Source: JALOAT01 sp050179875 (lineage in GTDB: Bacteria; Pseudomonadota; Gammaproteobacteria; Thiohalomonadales; Thiohalomonadaceae). From it: DNA of 15,158 bases. The notes beneath the pieces are model-generated. The model did not search any database. It saw only the letters and a list, made by a program, of their open reading frames with translations, and was not told where the DNA came from. The DNA lies in assembly GCA_050179875.1 (NCBI GenBank), contig JBFXES010000059.1, positions 1 to 15,158 on the forward strand, given 5' to 3'. Position numbers and translations under genes: made by a program. This document shows, one piece after another, positions 6,424 through 13,042 of this stretch (its first letter is position 1; each line of letters starts with the position of its first letter).

Positions 6424-6633
6424 ATGCCTAGCGTGATGCTGCGGCGCAACGGGGAAGGCCAGCTTTCCCTCTATGTGGCGAAGAAGGACCTGGAGGAGCG
6501 CGTGGTCTCCCTGGAGTTCGAGACCCAGGAAAAGTGGGGTGGAACCCTGACGCTGGCCGATGGAACGGCGTTTTACGTGGAACCGATGCCCGAGCCGAAG
6601 TTGCCGGTCACGGTAAAGGCGAAGCGGCTTTGA
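6424..6633 (+). CDS. nifT: NifT/FixU family protein
   Basis: A 69-residue protein with the standard NifT pattern: MPSVMLRRNGEG at the N-terminus, LSLYVAKKDLEERVV (15-29), then GGTLTLADGT (39-48). The family is almost always next to nifK, but its biochemical role is not settled and mutants usually fix nitrogen. The start has a strong GAGGAGGTGA site. Length and position are normal. Confidence 0.95.
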   Translation: MPSVMLRRNGEGQLSLYVAKKDLEERVVSLEFETQEKWGGTLTLADGTAFYVEPMPEPKLPVTVKAKRL

Positions 6634-6672
6634 CGGCGTCGGACCGGACAGGCCGCGAATGACGGAAGGAGG

Positions 6673-6702
6673 GAAGGGCAGTGACCATTCCCTTCATGTT
6701 TT
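6673..6702 (+). terminator. Possible attenuating stem-loop between nifT and the ferredoxin gene
   Basis: GAAGGG (6673-6678) and CCCTTC (6690-6695) form a 6-bp stem with an 11-base loop, followed by ATGTTTTG. This is terminator-shaped but weak. No sigma54 promoter is visible between it and the next gene, so partial readthrough would be needed. The 123-base gap 6634-6756 shows nothing else clear. Confidence 0.3.
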
Positions 6703-6756
6703 GGGTGCGATGAGCGCGTGCCGCGGTGGTGAAGCGGTACGCCAGGAGATGAAACC

Positions 6757-6957
6757 ATGGCCATGACCATCCTTGCCGAGGAGTGCACTTCCTGCGGTGA
6801 CTGTTTGCCGGTGTGTCCCACGGGCGCACTGATGAAAAAGAAGGGGAGCTTCGTCATCGATCCGGCCGTTTGTACCGAGTGCGAGGGCGAGTTCGACGAA
6901 CCTCAGTGCGTCGAAGCCTGCCCGATCGACGGCTGCATCCTGCCGCTGGAGGCGTAA
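6757..6957 (+). CDS. 2[4Fe-4S] ferredoxin, Alvin-like, nif-associated
   Basis: A 66-residue soluble ferredoxin. The first cluster motif is CTSCGDCLPVCP (Cys10, 13, 16, 20). The second is Cys39-x2-Cys42-x8-Cys51-x3-Cys55, and the long x8 insertion is typical of Allochromatium-type ferredoxins with unusual reduction potentials. An additional Cys60 is present. It probably gives electrons to NifH or to cofactor assembly, but the sequence alone cannot say which. The start at 6757 follows AGGAGATGAAACC; the second ATG, two codons in, is less likely. It lies between nifT and the nifY-type gene, which starts 4 bases after its stop. Confidence 0.93.
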   Translation: MAMTILAEECTSCGDCLPVCPTGALMKKKGSFVIDPAVCTECEGEFDEPQCVEACPIDGCILPLEA

Positions 6958-6961
6958 GAAA

Positions 6962-7669
6962 ATGAACGCGCAGAGTCTCTCCCGGGAGGCTGCGCTGCGC
7001 ATCGGCCTGGCGGCACGGATGCTGCCGGACACCGACGCGGCCCAGCTGATGAAGGTACTGGTTGCTGCACTGGGTATGCCGCTCACGGAAGAGAAACTGG
7101 CGCAATTGACGGTACGTACCCTGCGCGAGGCCGACGACGGCCGTTTCGCCAACGTATCGATGCCGGCCCTGAAGGGGGCCATGGATTATCTCTGGGGCAA
7201 GGCGGGGGTCGATGTCGAGGATCCCAATTTGCCCAAGCCGGTGCCGTACCAGGACGGCGATATGCCCGGGTCGATCCGGGTTGCCATCGCCTCCAACAGT
7301 GGCGAGAACCTGGACGGTCACTACGGCAGCTGCATCCGTTTCCTGGTCTACCAGGTATCGGCGCAGGAGCTGCGCCTCATCGACGTGCGCCGCGCCAACA
7401 CCGATGGCGTCGGTGTCGACAAGAACGCTTCGCGTGCCGAACAGCTGAGCGACTGCCAGCTGCTGTGTGTTGTCTCCATTGGTGGGCCGGCGGCGGCGAA
7501 GGTGGTCAAGGCCGGCGTGCACCCGATCAAGTACCCGCACGGCGGCGCGGCGCAGCAGATCCTCGCCGACCTGCAACAGGTGCTGGCCGGTTCGCCGCCG
7601 CCCTGGCTGGCGCGCATCATGGGTCAGGCCTCGGATCTCGAACGGTTTGTCGAGGAAGAGGAGGCTTGA
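6962..7669 (+). CDS. nifY: NifY/NafY-type FeMo-cofactor and apo-dinitrogenase binding protein
   Basis: A 235-residue two-domain protein. The N-terminal part (about 5-80, starting SREAALRIGLAARMLP) is the helical domain found in NafY/NifY. The C-terminal part (about 103-220, SIRVAIASNSGENLDGHYGS) is the NifX/NifB-like cofactor-binding fold. His120 in DGHYGS corresponds in position to the histidine (His121) implicated in FeMo-co binding in Azotobacter NafY. The role is to hold FeMo-co or stabilise cofactor-less NifDK before insertion. The choice between the names nifY and nafY is not secure; I use nifY for its position after nifHDKT. Start at 6962 uses GGAGG within the end of the ferredoxin gene. 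Confidence 0.85.
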   Translation: MNAQSLSREAALRIGLAARMLPDTDAAQLMKVLVAALGMPLTEEKLAQLTVRTLREADDGRFANVSMPALKGAMDYLWGKAGVDVEDPNLPKPVPYQDGDMPGSIRVAIASNSGENLDGHYGSCIRFLVYQVSAQELRLIDVRRANTDGVGVDKNASRAEQLSDCQLLCVVSIGGPAAAKVVKAGVHPIKYPHGGAAQQILADLQQVLAGSPPPWLARIMGQASDLERFVEEEEA

Positions 7670-7672
7670 GCC

Positions 7673-7945
7673 GTGGCCCTGGATACGGCACAGCTGCAGG
7701 CGATTGCCGGCGCCATCGATGACCCGCTGGCAGCGGATCTGGTCGGCCGTTTGCGCGGTACGTTTCCCGGCCTGACCTTCACCGTCTGCGCCGATGACGA
7801 CATCATCGGTCCCCGTCCGGTGGTGGAGGGGCAGGGCTACAACCTCTACCTGGTGGACGCCTCCAGCCACTGCCTGAGCCTGACCCGCGATCCGGAGAGT
7901 GCTTCCGGCGTAGTGGTAGCCTGGACCTCGGACGAGGAAGATTAA
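7673..7945 (+). CDS. Small nif-associated protein, DUF6129-like
   Basis: A 90-residue acidic protein with a GTG start three bases after the nifY stop, so tightly coupled to it. The visible pattern is a helical N-terminus (about 5-30) followed by strands including LTFTVCADDDI (34-44), GYNLYLVDASSHC (55-67) and VVVAWTSDEED at the end. I believe it is the small family of unknown function (DUF6129) found beside nifT/nifY in gammaproteobacterial nif clusters, but this is from memory. No cofactor motif beyond two cysteines (39 and 67) is seen. Its function is unknown. Confidence 0.7.
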   Translation: MALDTAQLQAIAGAIDDPLAADLVGRLRGTFPGLTFTVCADDDIIGPRPVVEGQGYNLYLVDASSHCLSLTRDPESASGVVVAWTSDEED

Positions 7946-7949
7946 CGAC

Positions 7950-7974
7950 GGCGCTAGGATGGCGCCTTTCATTT
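7950..7974 (+). terminator. Weak terminator-like hairpin at the end of the nifH operon
   Basis: GGCGC (7950-7954) and GCGCC (7962-7966) form a 5-bp stem with a 7-base loop followed by TTTCATTT. It starts 5 bases after the small gene's stop and just before the modE control region, a fitting place to end the nifH operon. Confidence 0.4.
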
Positions 7975-7978
7975 GGTT

Positions 7979-8006
7979 ATCGTTATATCCGAGCGTATAT
8001 AACGGT
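7979..8006. promoter_or_regulatory. ModE-binding site upstream of modE
   Basis: The two half-sites ATCGTTATATC and TATATAACGGT, with a 6-base spacer, fit the ModE consensus (ATCGNTATATA-N6-TATATAACGAT) with only two departures, one per half. It ends 12 bases before the modE start codon, so it should give autorepression by molybdate-bound ModE. Confidence 0.85.
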
Positions 8007-8018
8007 GGCGGGACAGCG

Positions 8019-8834
8019 ATGGCACGACGCAAGGGCGACAAGGTGGGGATTTCCGGGCGCTTCTGGCTGGAGCGGGGCGAGCAGCCCTTTCTCGGCCACG
8101 GCCGTATCGAGCTGCTGGAGCGCATCGCCGAGACCGGCTCCATCTCCCAGGCGGCGCGCGCCATGGAGATGAGCTACAAGGCGGCGTGGGATGCGGTCGA
8201 CGCCATGAATAACGTCGCGGACGAGCCGCTGGTGCGGCGCAGCGCGGGCGGTCGCCACGGCGGCGGTACCCAGCTGACCGAATACGGGCGCCGGCTGATC
8301 GAGGTCTACAAGGCGGCGGAGCAGGAGTACCAGGTGTTCCTGCGCCGCCTGGGCAAGGGTGTGGACAACTTTGACCAGTTCTATCAGCTGATGAGGAGAC
8401 TCTCCATGAAGACCAGCGCGCGCAACCAGTTTCAGGGGCGCATTACGCAGTTGACGAGCGGCCCGGTCAACGCCGAGGTGATCGTCGGCCTGCCCGGCGG
8501 CGACGAACTGGTGGCCATCGTCACCAACGAGAGCGTCAAGAGTCTGGGCCTGGAGGTGGGCAGCGAGGTGTTCGCCCTGATCAAGGCCTCCTGGGTCATC
8601 CTTACCGCCGGCGACGAGAAGCTGCGCACCAGCGCCCGCAATCGCCTCTGCGGTACCGTCTCGCGCCTGCAGGAGGGACCGGTCAACTGCGAGGTGGTGA
8701 TCGAGCTACCGGGCGGTCGCAGCATCGCCGCCATCGTCACCCAGGAGAGCGTAAAGAGCCTCGGGCTGCGGGTAGGCGTCACGGCCTGTGCCCTGATCAA
8801 GGCCTCACACATCATTCTGGCGGTAAGCGAGTAA
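8019..8834 (+). CDS. modE: Molybdate-responsive transcriptional regulator ModE
   Basis: A 271-residue cytosolic DNA-binding dimer that senses molybdate and represses molybdate uptake genes. The N-terminal winged helix covers about 22-115, with ETGSISQAARAMEMSYKAAWDAV (38-60) as the helix-turn-helix region in interrupted form. Two tandem Mop (TOBE) domains follow at about 131-197 and 203-270, each with the signature TSARN(Q/R) start and an ESVKSLGL segment. I chose the ATG at 8019 because it begins the conserved protein and leaves the ModE box outside the coding region; the upstream in-frame ATG at 7959 would read through that box. The ribosome site is weak. Same strand as modABC, with a second box between. 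Confidence 0.95.
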   Translation: MARRKGDKVGISGRFWLERGEQPFLGHGRIELLERIAETGSISQAARAMEMSYKAAWDAVDAMNNVADEPLVRRSAGGRHGGGTQLTEYGRRLIEVYKAAEQEYQVFLRRLGKGVDNFDQFYQLMRRLSMKTSARNQFQGRITQLTSGPVNAEVIVGLPGGDELVAIVTNESVKSLGLEVGSEVFALIKASWVILTAGDEKLRTSARNRLCGTVSRLQEGPVNCEVVIELPGGRSIAAIVTQESVKSLGLRVGVTACALIKASHIILAVSE

Positions 8835-8853
8835 CGAATTCTTTGCCTTGGAT

Positions 8854-8881
8854 AGCGTTATATACGCAAAGACATAACGAA
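8854..8881. promoter_or_regulatory. ModE-binding site upstream of modA
   Basis: Half-sites AGCGTTATATA and GACATAACGAA with a 6-base spacer match the ModE palindrome well on the left and less well on the right. The site is 42 bases upstream of modA. It implies that modABC has its own ModE-repressed promoter separate from modE. Confidence 0.75.
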
Positions 8882-8923
8882 GCGGGTGGACTGTTATCAC
8901 ATTGGCCGTAAAGGAGAGTTGCC

Positions 8924-9673
8924 ATGAATGCGAAGATGAAACGGGTGGTGTTGGGCGTGATGATGTGCGGCGTGGCCTCGGTGGCCTCCGCGGCGGAGGT
9001 GAAGGCGGCGGTAGCTGCCAACTTTACCGCTACCATGAAGGAGCTGGCGGCGAAGTTCGAGGCGAAGACGGGCGACAAGGTGACGCTGAGTTTCGGCTCC
9101 AGCGGCAAGCTCTACACCCAGATCGTCAACGGCGCGCCCTACGATGTGTTCCTCTCTGCCGATGCCGCGCGGCCCGAGCAGCTGGAGCAGGAGGGTGGTG
9201 CGGTGAAGGGCTCACGCTTCACCTACGCCATGGGCCGACTGGCCCTGTGGAGCGCGCAGCCGGAACTGGTCGATGCCGAGGGCACGGTGCTGAACAGCGA
9301 GAAGTTCGAGCGCCTGGCCATTGCCAATCCGAAGACTGCGCCCTACGGCGCGGCGGCGGTCGAGGTGTTGCAGGGGCTGGGGCTGTACGAGAAGATTGAG
9401 CCGCGCATCGTGCAGGGCGACAACATTGCCCAGACCTACCAGTTCGTCGCCACCGGCAACGCGCAGCTCGGTTTCGTCGCGCTGGCACAGGTGAAGGCGA
9501 AGCCGAGCGGTTCCTGGTGGCAGATCCCGCAGGACTACTACACCCCGATCCGTCAGGACGCCGTGCTGCTGAAGAGTGCCGCCGACAACAAGGCGGCGCG
9601 GGCGCTGCTCGACTACCTGCGTTCGCCCGAGGCGAAGCAGATCATCGAGCAGAGCGGTTACGGCGTGGAGTGA
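8924..9673 (+). CDS. modA: Molybdate ABC transporter substrate-binding protein ModA
   Basis: A 249-residue periplasmic protein that captures molybdate (and tungstate) and hands it to ModBC. A typical signal peptide is seen with likely cleavage after ASA at residue 23. The mature part starts AEVKAAVAANFTATMKEL. FGSSGKLYTQIVNGAPYDVFLSAD (57-80) carries the conserved oxyanion-binding serines and the family DVFLSAD strand. A clear AAAGGAGAG site precedes the ATG at 8924. First gene of modABC; modB follows after 39 bases. Confidence 0.97.
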   Translation: MNAKMKRVVLGVMMCGVASVASAAEVKAAVAANFTATMKELAAKFEAKTGDKVTLSFGSSGKLYTQIVNGAPYDVFLSADAARPEQLEQEGGAVKGSRFTYAMGRLALWSAQPELVDAEGTVLNSEKFERLAIANPKTAPYGAAAVEVLQGLGLYEKIEPRIVQGDNIAQTYQFVATGNAQLGFVALAQVKAKPSGSWWQIPQDYYTPIRQDAVLLKSAADNKAARALLDYLRSPEAKQIIEQSGYGVE

Positions 9674-9712
9674 TTGCTGTTTGTGTGCCCTCTCAACGGG
9701 TGAGGGGGCGAT

Positions 9713-10423
9713 GTGTTTTACCAGGAGTGGGACGTGTCGATGACCCTGTCTGAACTGCCGTTGGAACCGGTGTGGTTGACGCTGAAGCTGGCGTCGCTGA
9801 CCACACTGCTGCTGTTGGTGGTCGGGACACCTGTCGCGTGGTGGTTGGCACGGACCCGCTCCTGGTGGAAACACCCGATCTCTGCCGTGGTGGCGTTGCC
9901 TCTGGTGCTGCCGCCGACGGTACTCGGTTTCTACCTGCTGCTGCTGCTCGGTCCGCACGGGCCGATCGGCGCACTGACCCAGTCGCTGGGACTGGGCACG
10001 TTGCCGTTCACCTTTGCCGGTCTGGTGGTCGGTTCCACCATCTACTCGTTTCCCTTCATGGTGCAGCCGCTGCAGAACGCCTTCGAGGCGCTGGGCAGCC
10101 GGCCGCTGGAGGTGGCAGCAACGTTGCGCGCTTCACCGTGGCGCAGCTTCTACACCGTGGCGGTGCCGCTGGCGCTGCCCGGATTTCTCACCGGCGCCGT
10201 GCTCGGCTTCGCCCACACCGTCGGCGAGTTCGGCGTCATCCTGATGATTGGCGGTAACATCCCGGGCGAGACCAAGGTGCTGTCGGTGGCCATCTACGAT
10301 CACGTCGAGGCACTGGAGTTGACGCAGGCGCACTGGCTCGCCGGCGGCATGCTGCTGTTCTCCTTTGCGGTCGTGCTGGCGATGTACCTGCTGGCGCGCC
10401 GCGCGCAGAGGGCCGGGCTATGA
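9713..10423 (+). CDS. modB: Molybdate ABC transporter permease ModB
   Basis: A 236-residue inner-membrane permease that forms the molybdate channel as a dimer. Hydrophobic segments are visible near 22-44, 58-80, 98-118, 155-175 and 205-228. The EAA loop that contacts ModC is at about 124-157 (EALGSRPLEVAATLRASPW, then LALPGF). The ATG at 9713 has a GAGGGGG site; a second ATG at 9740 with AGGAG further upstream would shorten it by 9 residues and is also possible. It overlaps modC by four bases (ATGA), indicating translational coupling. Confidence 0.96.
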   Translation: MFYQEWDVSMTLSELPLEPVWLTLKLASLTTLLLLVVGTPVAWWLARTRSWWKHPISAVVALPLVLPPTVLGFYLLLLLGPHGPIGALTQSLGLGTLPFTFAGLVVGSTIYSFPFMVQPLQNAFEALGSRPLEVAATLRASPWRSFYTVAVPLALPGFLTGAVLGFAHTVGEFGVILMIGGNIPGETKVLSVAIYDHVEALELTQAHWLAGGMLLFSFAVVLAMYLLARRAQRAGL

Positions 10424-11502
10424 GCGGCATGCACGGCAACTTCACCCTCGACCACGGCGCCTTCACCCTGCAGGCGGAACTGGCAGCACCGGCGCGCGGC
10501 ATCACCGCGCTGTTCGGCCCCTCCGGCTCGGGCAAGACCACGCTGCTGCGCTGCGTGGCGGGGCTGGAACGCGCCGCCGGCAGGTTCCAGTTCGGCGACG
10601 AGGTATGGCAGGACGATGCGCGCAAGATTTTTGTCCCTACCCATCGGCGCCCCATCGCCTATGTGTTCCAGGAGGCGAGCCTGTTCCCGCACCTGTCGGT
10701 GCGGCGCAACCTCGAGTATGGCTGGAGGCTGGTCCCGGCGGCCGAGCGGCGGGTCGGTTTCGACGATGCGGTGGCGCTACTCGGCATCGAACACCTGCTC
10801 ACCCGCGCGCCGGCGCGACTCTCCGGCGGCGAGCGTCAGCGCGTGGCGATTGCGCGTGCGCTGCTCACCAGTCCGCGCCTGCTGCTGATGGACGAGCCGC
10901 TGTCGGCACTGGATCACCAGAGCAAGCTCGACATCCTGCCCTACCTGGAGCGGCTGCACGGCGAGCTGGAGATCCCGGTGCTCTACGTCAGCCACTCACC
11001 CGACGAGGTGGCGCGCCTGGCCGACACCCTGGTGTTGCTGCAGCAGGGCAGGGTACGGGCCAGCGGCCCGACCATGGAGATGCTGGTGCGGCTCGACCTG
11101 CCGCTGGCGCAGGCCGACGATGCCGGGGCGGTGGTCGATGCCGTGGTGGCCGAACACGACGATGCCTACCATCTCACCGTGCTGCAGTTCGACGGCGGCC
11201 AGATCGTGGTGCCGCGCGGTGAGCTGGCCACCGGTAGTCCGGTGCGGCTGCGCATCCACGCCCGCGACGTCAGCCTGGCGCTGGAGCACCACCGCGACAG
11301 CAGCATCCTCAACATCCTGCCGGCCCAGGTGATGGAGCTGCAACCGGCGGGCGATGCGCAGCTGCTGGTCAAACTCTGTGCCGGTGGCGAGGGACGCGCT
11401 CCGCTGCTGGCGCGCATCACCCGCAAGTCCGGTGACGCCCTTGGCCTGCAGCCGGGGATGAAGCTCTACGCCCAGATCAAGAGCGTCGCCCTGATGGGGT
11501 GA
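10420..11502 (+). CDS. modC: Molybdate ABC transporter ATP-binding protein ModC
   Basis: A 360-residue cytosolic ATPase that powers molybdate import. Walker A GPSGSGKTT lies at 33-41, the Q-loop Gln at 84, signature LSGGERQ at 134-140, Walker B LLLMDEP at 154-160 and the H-loop His at 192. A C-terminal Mop/TOBE domain covers about 290-358 (SILNILPAQVMEL, then GLQPGMKLYAQIKSVAL), which binds oxyanion or regulates the ATPase. Length is normal for ModC. It is the last gene of the mod operon; 151 bases follow before nifE. Confidence 0.97.
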   Translation: MSGMHGNFTLDHGAFTLQAELAAPARGITALFGPSGSGKTTLLRCVAGLERAAGRFQFGDEVWQDDARKIFVPTHRRPIAYVFQEASLFPHLSVRRNLEYGWRLVPAAERRVGFDDAVALLGIEHLLTRAPARLSGGERQRVAIARALLTSPRLLLMDEPLSALDHQSKLDILPYLERLHGELEIPVLYVSHSPDEVARLADTLVLLQQGRVRASGPTMEMLVRLDLPLAQADDAGAVVDAVVAEHDDAYHLTVLQFDGGQIVVPRGELATGSPVRLRIHARDVSLALEHHRDSSILNILPAQVMELQPAGDAQLLVKLCAGGEGRAPLLARITRKSGDALGLQPGMKLYAQIKSVALMG

Positions 11503-11510
11503 GCGGCCTT

Positions 11511-11526
11511 TGTCGCAACCTCACCC
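11511..11526. promoter_or_regulatory. Half NifA site upstream of nifE
   Basis: TTTGTCGCAACCTCACCC carries the left half of the TGT-N10-ACA site but lacks the ACA half. It shares TTGTCGCAA with the perfect site, exactly 29 bases away. It may be a weak auxiliary NifA site. No clear terminator for modC is visible in this gap. Confidence 0.3.
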
Positions 11527-11538
11527 CTGTTGTGGCCA

Positions 11539-11556
11539 TTGTCGCAAACGTGACAA
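11539..11556. promoter_or_regulatory. NifA upstream activator site for nifE
   Basis: TTGTCGCAAACGTGACAA is a perfect dyad TTGTC-N8-GACAA containing TGT-N10-ACA at 11540-11555. Its centre is about 80 bases upstream of the predicted nifE transcription start. Confidence 0.8.
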
Positions 11557-11599
11557 CCACGCGCCGGTGAAATCTCTGTAAATTCAATCGGATGGCAAC

Positions 11600-11615
11600 T
11601 GGCACAGCCGTTGCT
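11600..11615 (+). promoter_or_regulatory. Sigma54 promoter of the nifENX operon
   Basis: TGGCACAGCCGTTGCT is an essentially perfect -24/-12 element, with a predicted start near 11626 and a short leader of about 28 bases before nifE. The same sequence with one base changed drives nifH. Confidence 0.9.
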
Positions 11616-11653
11616 GAAGGAGTATCAAACCTTCAGACCCAACGGGTGTCGCC

Positions 11654-13042
11654 ATGCAGCCGAAAGACATCGCAGCACTGCTCGACGAACCGGCATGTGC
11701 CCACAACACGAAGTCGAAGTCGGGCTGCGCCCGGCCCAAGCCCGGCGCCACCGCCGGGGGCTGCGCCTTCGACGGTGCGCAGATAGCGCTGTTGCCCATC
11801 GCCGACGTGGCGCACATCGTCCACGGTCCCATCGCCTGCGCGGGCAGTTCCTGGGACAACCGCGGCACCCGTTCCACCGGTCCGACCCTGTACCGCATCG
11901 GCATGACCACGGACCTCACGGAGCAGGACGTGATCATGGGCCGGGGCGAGAAGCGGCTGTTCCATTCCATCAAGCAGGCCATCGACAGCTACCGGCCCGC
12001 GGCGGTGTTCGTCTACAACACCTGCGTGCCCGCGCTCATCGGCGACGACGTGGAGGCGGTGTGCAAGGCGGCGCAGGAACGCTTCGGCGTGCCGGTGGTG
12101 CCGGTGGACAGCGCGGGCTTTTACGGCAGCAAGAACCTGGGCAACCGCATCGCGGGCGAGGCCATGGTGAAGTACGTGGTGGGAACCCGCGAACCCGATC
12201 CGCTGCCGCCGGAGAGCCTGCGGCCCGGCATCACCGTGCACGACGTCAACCTCATCGGCGAATACAACATCGCCGGCGAGCTGTGGCACGTGCTGCCCTT
12301 GCTGGACGAGCTGGGGATCCGCGTGCTGTGCACCCTGTCCGGCGATGCCCGCTACCGCGAGGTGCAGACCATGCACCGCGCGGAGGTGAACATGATGGTG
12401 TGCTCCAAGGCCATGCTCAACGTGGCGCGCAAGCTGGAGGAGCGTTACGGCACACCCTGGTTCGAAGGCAGTTTCTACGGCGTGCGCGACACCTCGGACG
12501 CGCTGCGCCAGTTCGCGCGGCTCATCGGCGATCCCTCGCTGACGCAACGGACCGAAGCGCTCATCGCGCGCGAAGAGGCGCGCATAGCCGCGCTACTGGA
12601 ACCCTGGCGCGAGCGGCTGCGCGGCAAGCGCGCGCTGCTCTACACCGGTGGTGTGAAGTCCTGGTCGGTGATCTCGGCGTTGCAGGACCTGGGCCTGGAC
12701 GTGGTGGCCACGGGCACGAGCAAGTCCACGGAAGAGGACAAGGCCCGCATCCGCGAACTCATGGGCGAGGAGGCGAAGATGATCTCAGAGGGCAGCCCGC
12801 GCGCCCTGCTGGATACGGTGCGGGAGATGCGCGCCGATCTGCTCATCGCGGGCGGCCGCAACATGTACACCGCGCTCAAGGCGCGTGTGCCCTTCCTCGA
12901 CGTCAACCAGGAGCGCGAATTCGGCTACGCCGGCTACCAGGGCATGGCGGAACTGGCGCGCCAGCTGGCGCTCACTCTGGAAAGCCCCGTGTGGGGTGCC
13001 GTGCGCGCCCCCGCGCCCTGGCGAACGGCGGAGGTGGCGTGA
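11654..13042 (+). CDS. nifE: Nitrogenase FeMo-cofactor scaffold protein NifE
   Basis: A 462-residue partner of NifN. The NifEN complex is the scaffold on which the NifB product matures to FeMo-co. It is a NifD paralogue. Conserved Cys37 (GGCAFDGA), Cys62 (IACAGSSWDNRG), Cys124 (YNTCVPALIGDD) and Cys250 (MMVCSKAMLN) fall at the positions known for NifE. Start at 11654 gives this numbering, but the leader has no good ribosome site: the GAAGGAG at 11616-11622 lies too far away and upstream of the predicted transcript start. The stop overlaps the nifN start (TGATG), so the two are translationally coupled. A frame open right through nifE in the nifN frame is a shadow. Confidence 0.97.
   Translation: MQPKDIAALLDEPACAHNTKSKSGCARPKPGATAGGCAFDGAQIALLPIADVAHIVHGPIACAGSSWDNRGTRSTGPTLYRIGMTTDLTEQDVIMGRGEKRLFHSIKQAIDSYRPAAVFVYNTCVPALIGDDVEAVCKAAQERFGVPVVPVDSAGFYGSKNLGNRIAGEAMVKYVVGTREPDPLPPESLRPGITVHDVNLIGEYNIAGELWHVLPLLDELGIRVLCTLSGDARYREVQTMHRAEVNMMVCSKAMLNVARKLEERYGTPWFEGSFYGVRDTSDALRQFARLIGDPSLTQRTEALIAREEARIAALLEPWRERLRGKRALLYTGGVKSWSVISALQDLGLDVVATGTSKSTEEDKARIRELMGEEAKMISEGSPRALLDTVREMRADLLIAGGRNMYTALKARVPFLDVNQEREFGYAGYQGMAELARQLALTLESPVWGAVRAPAPWRTAEVA

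Noticed and set aside
7959..8018. Upstream ATG for modE at 7959
   Set aside because: It would place the ModE operator inside the coding region and add residues with no similarity to the family N-terminus.
11611..13041. Frame open through all of nifE and continuous with nifN, giving an apparent 948-residue protein
   Set aside because: The upstream part is arginine/alanine/histidine-rich text with no conserved motif and is read out of frame with nifE. nifN has its own start at 13042 overlapping the nifE stop. It is a high-GC shadow.
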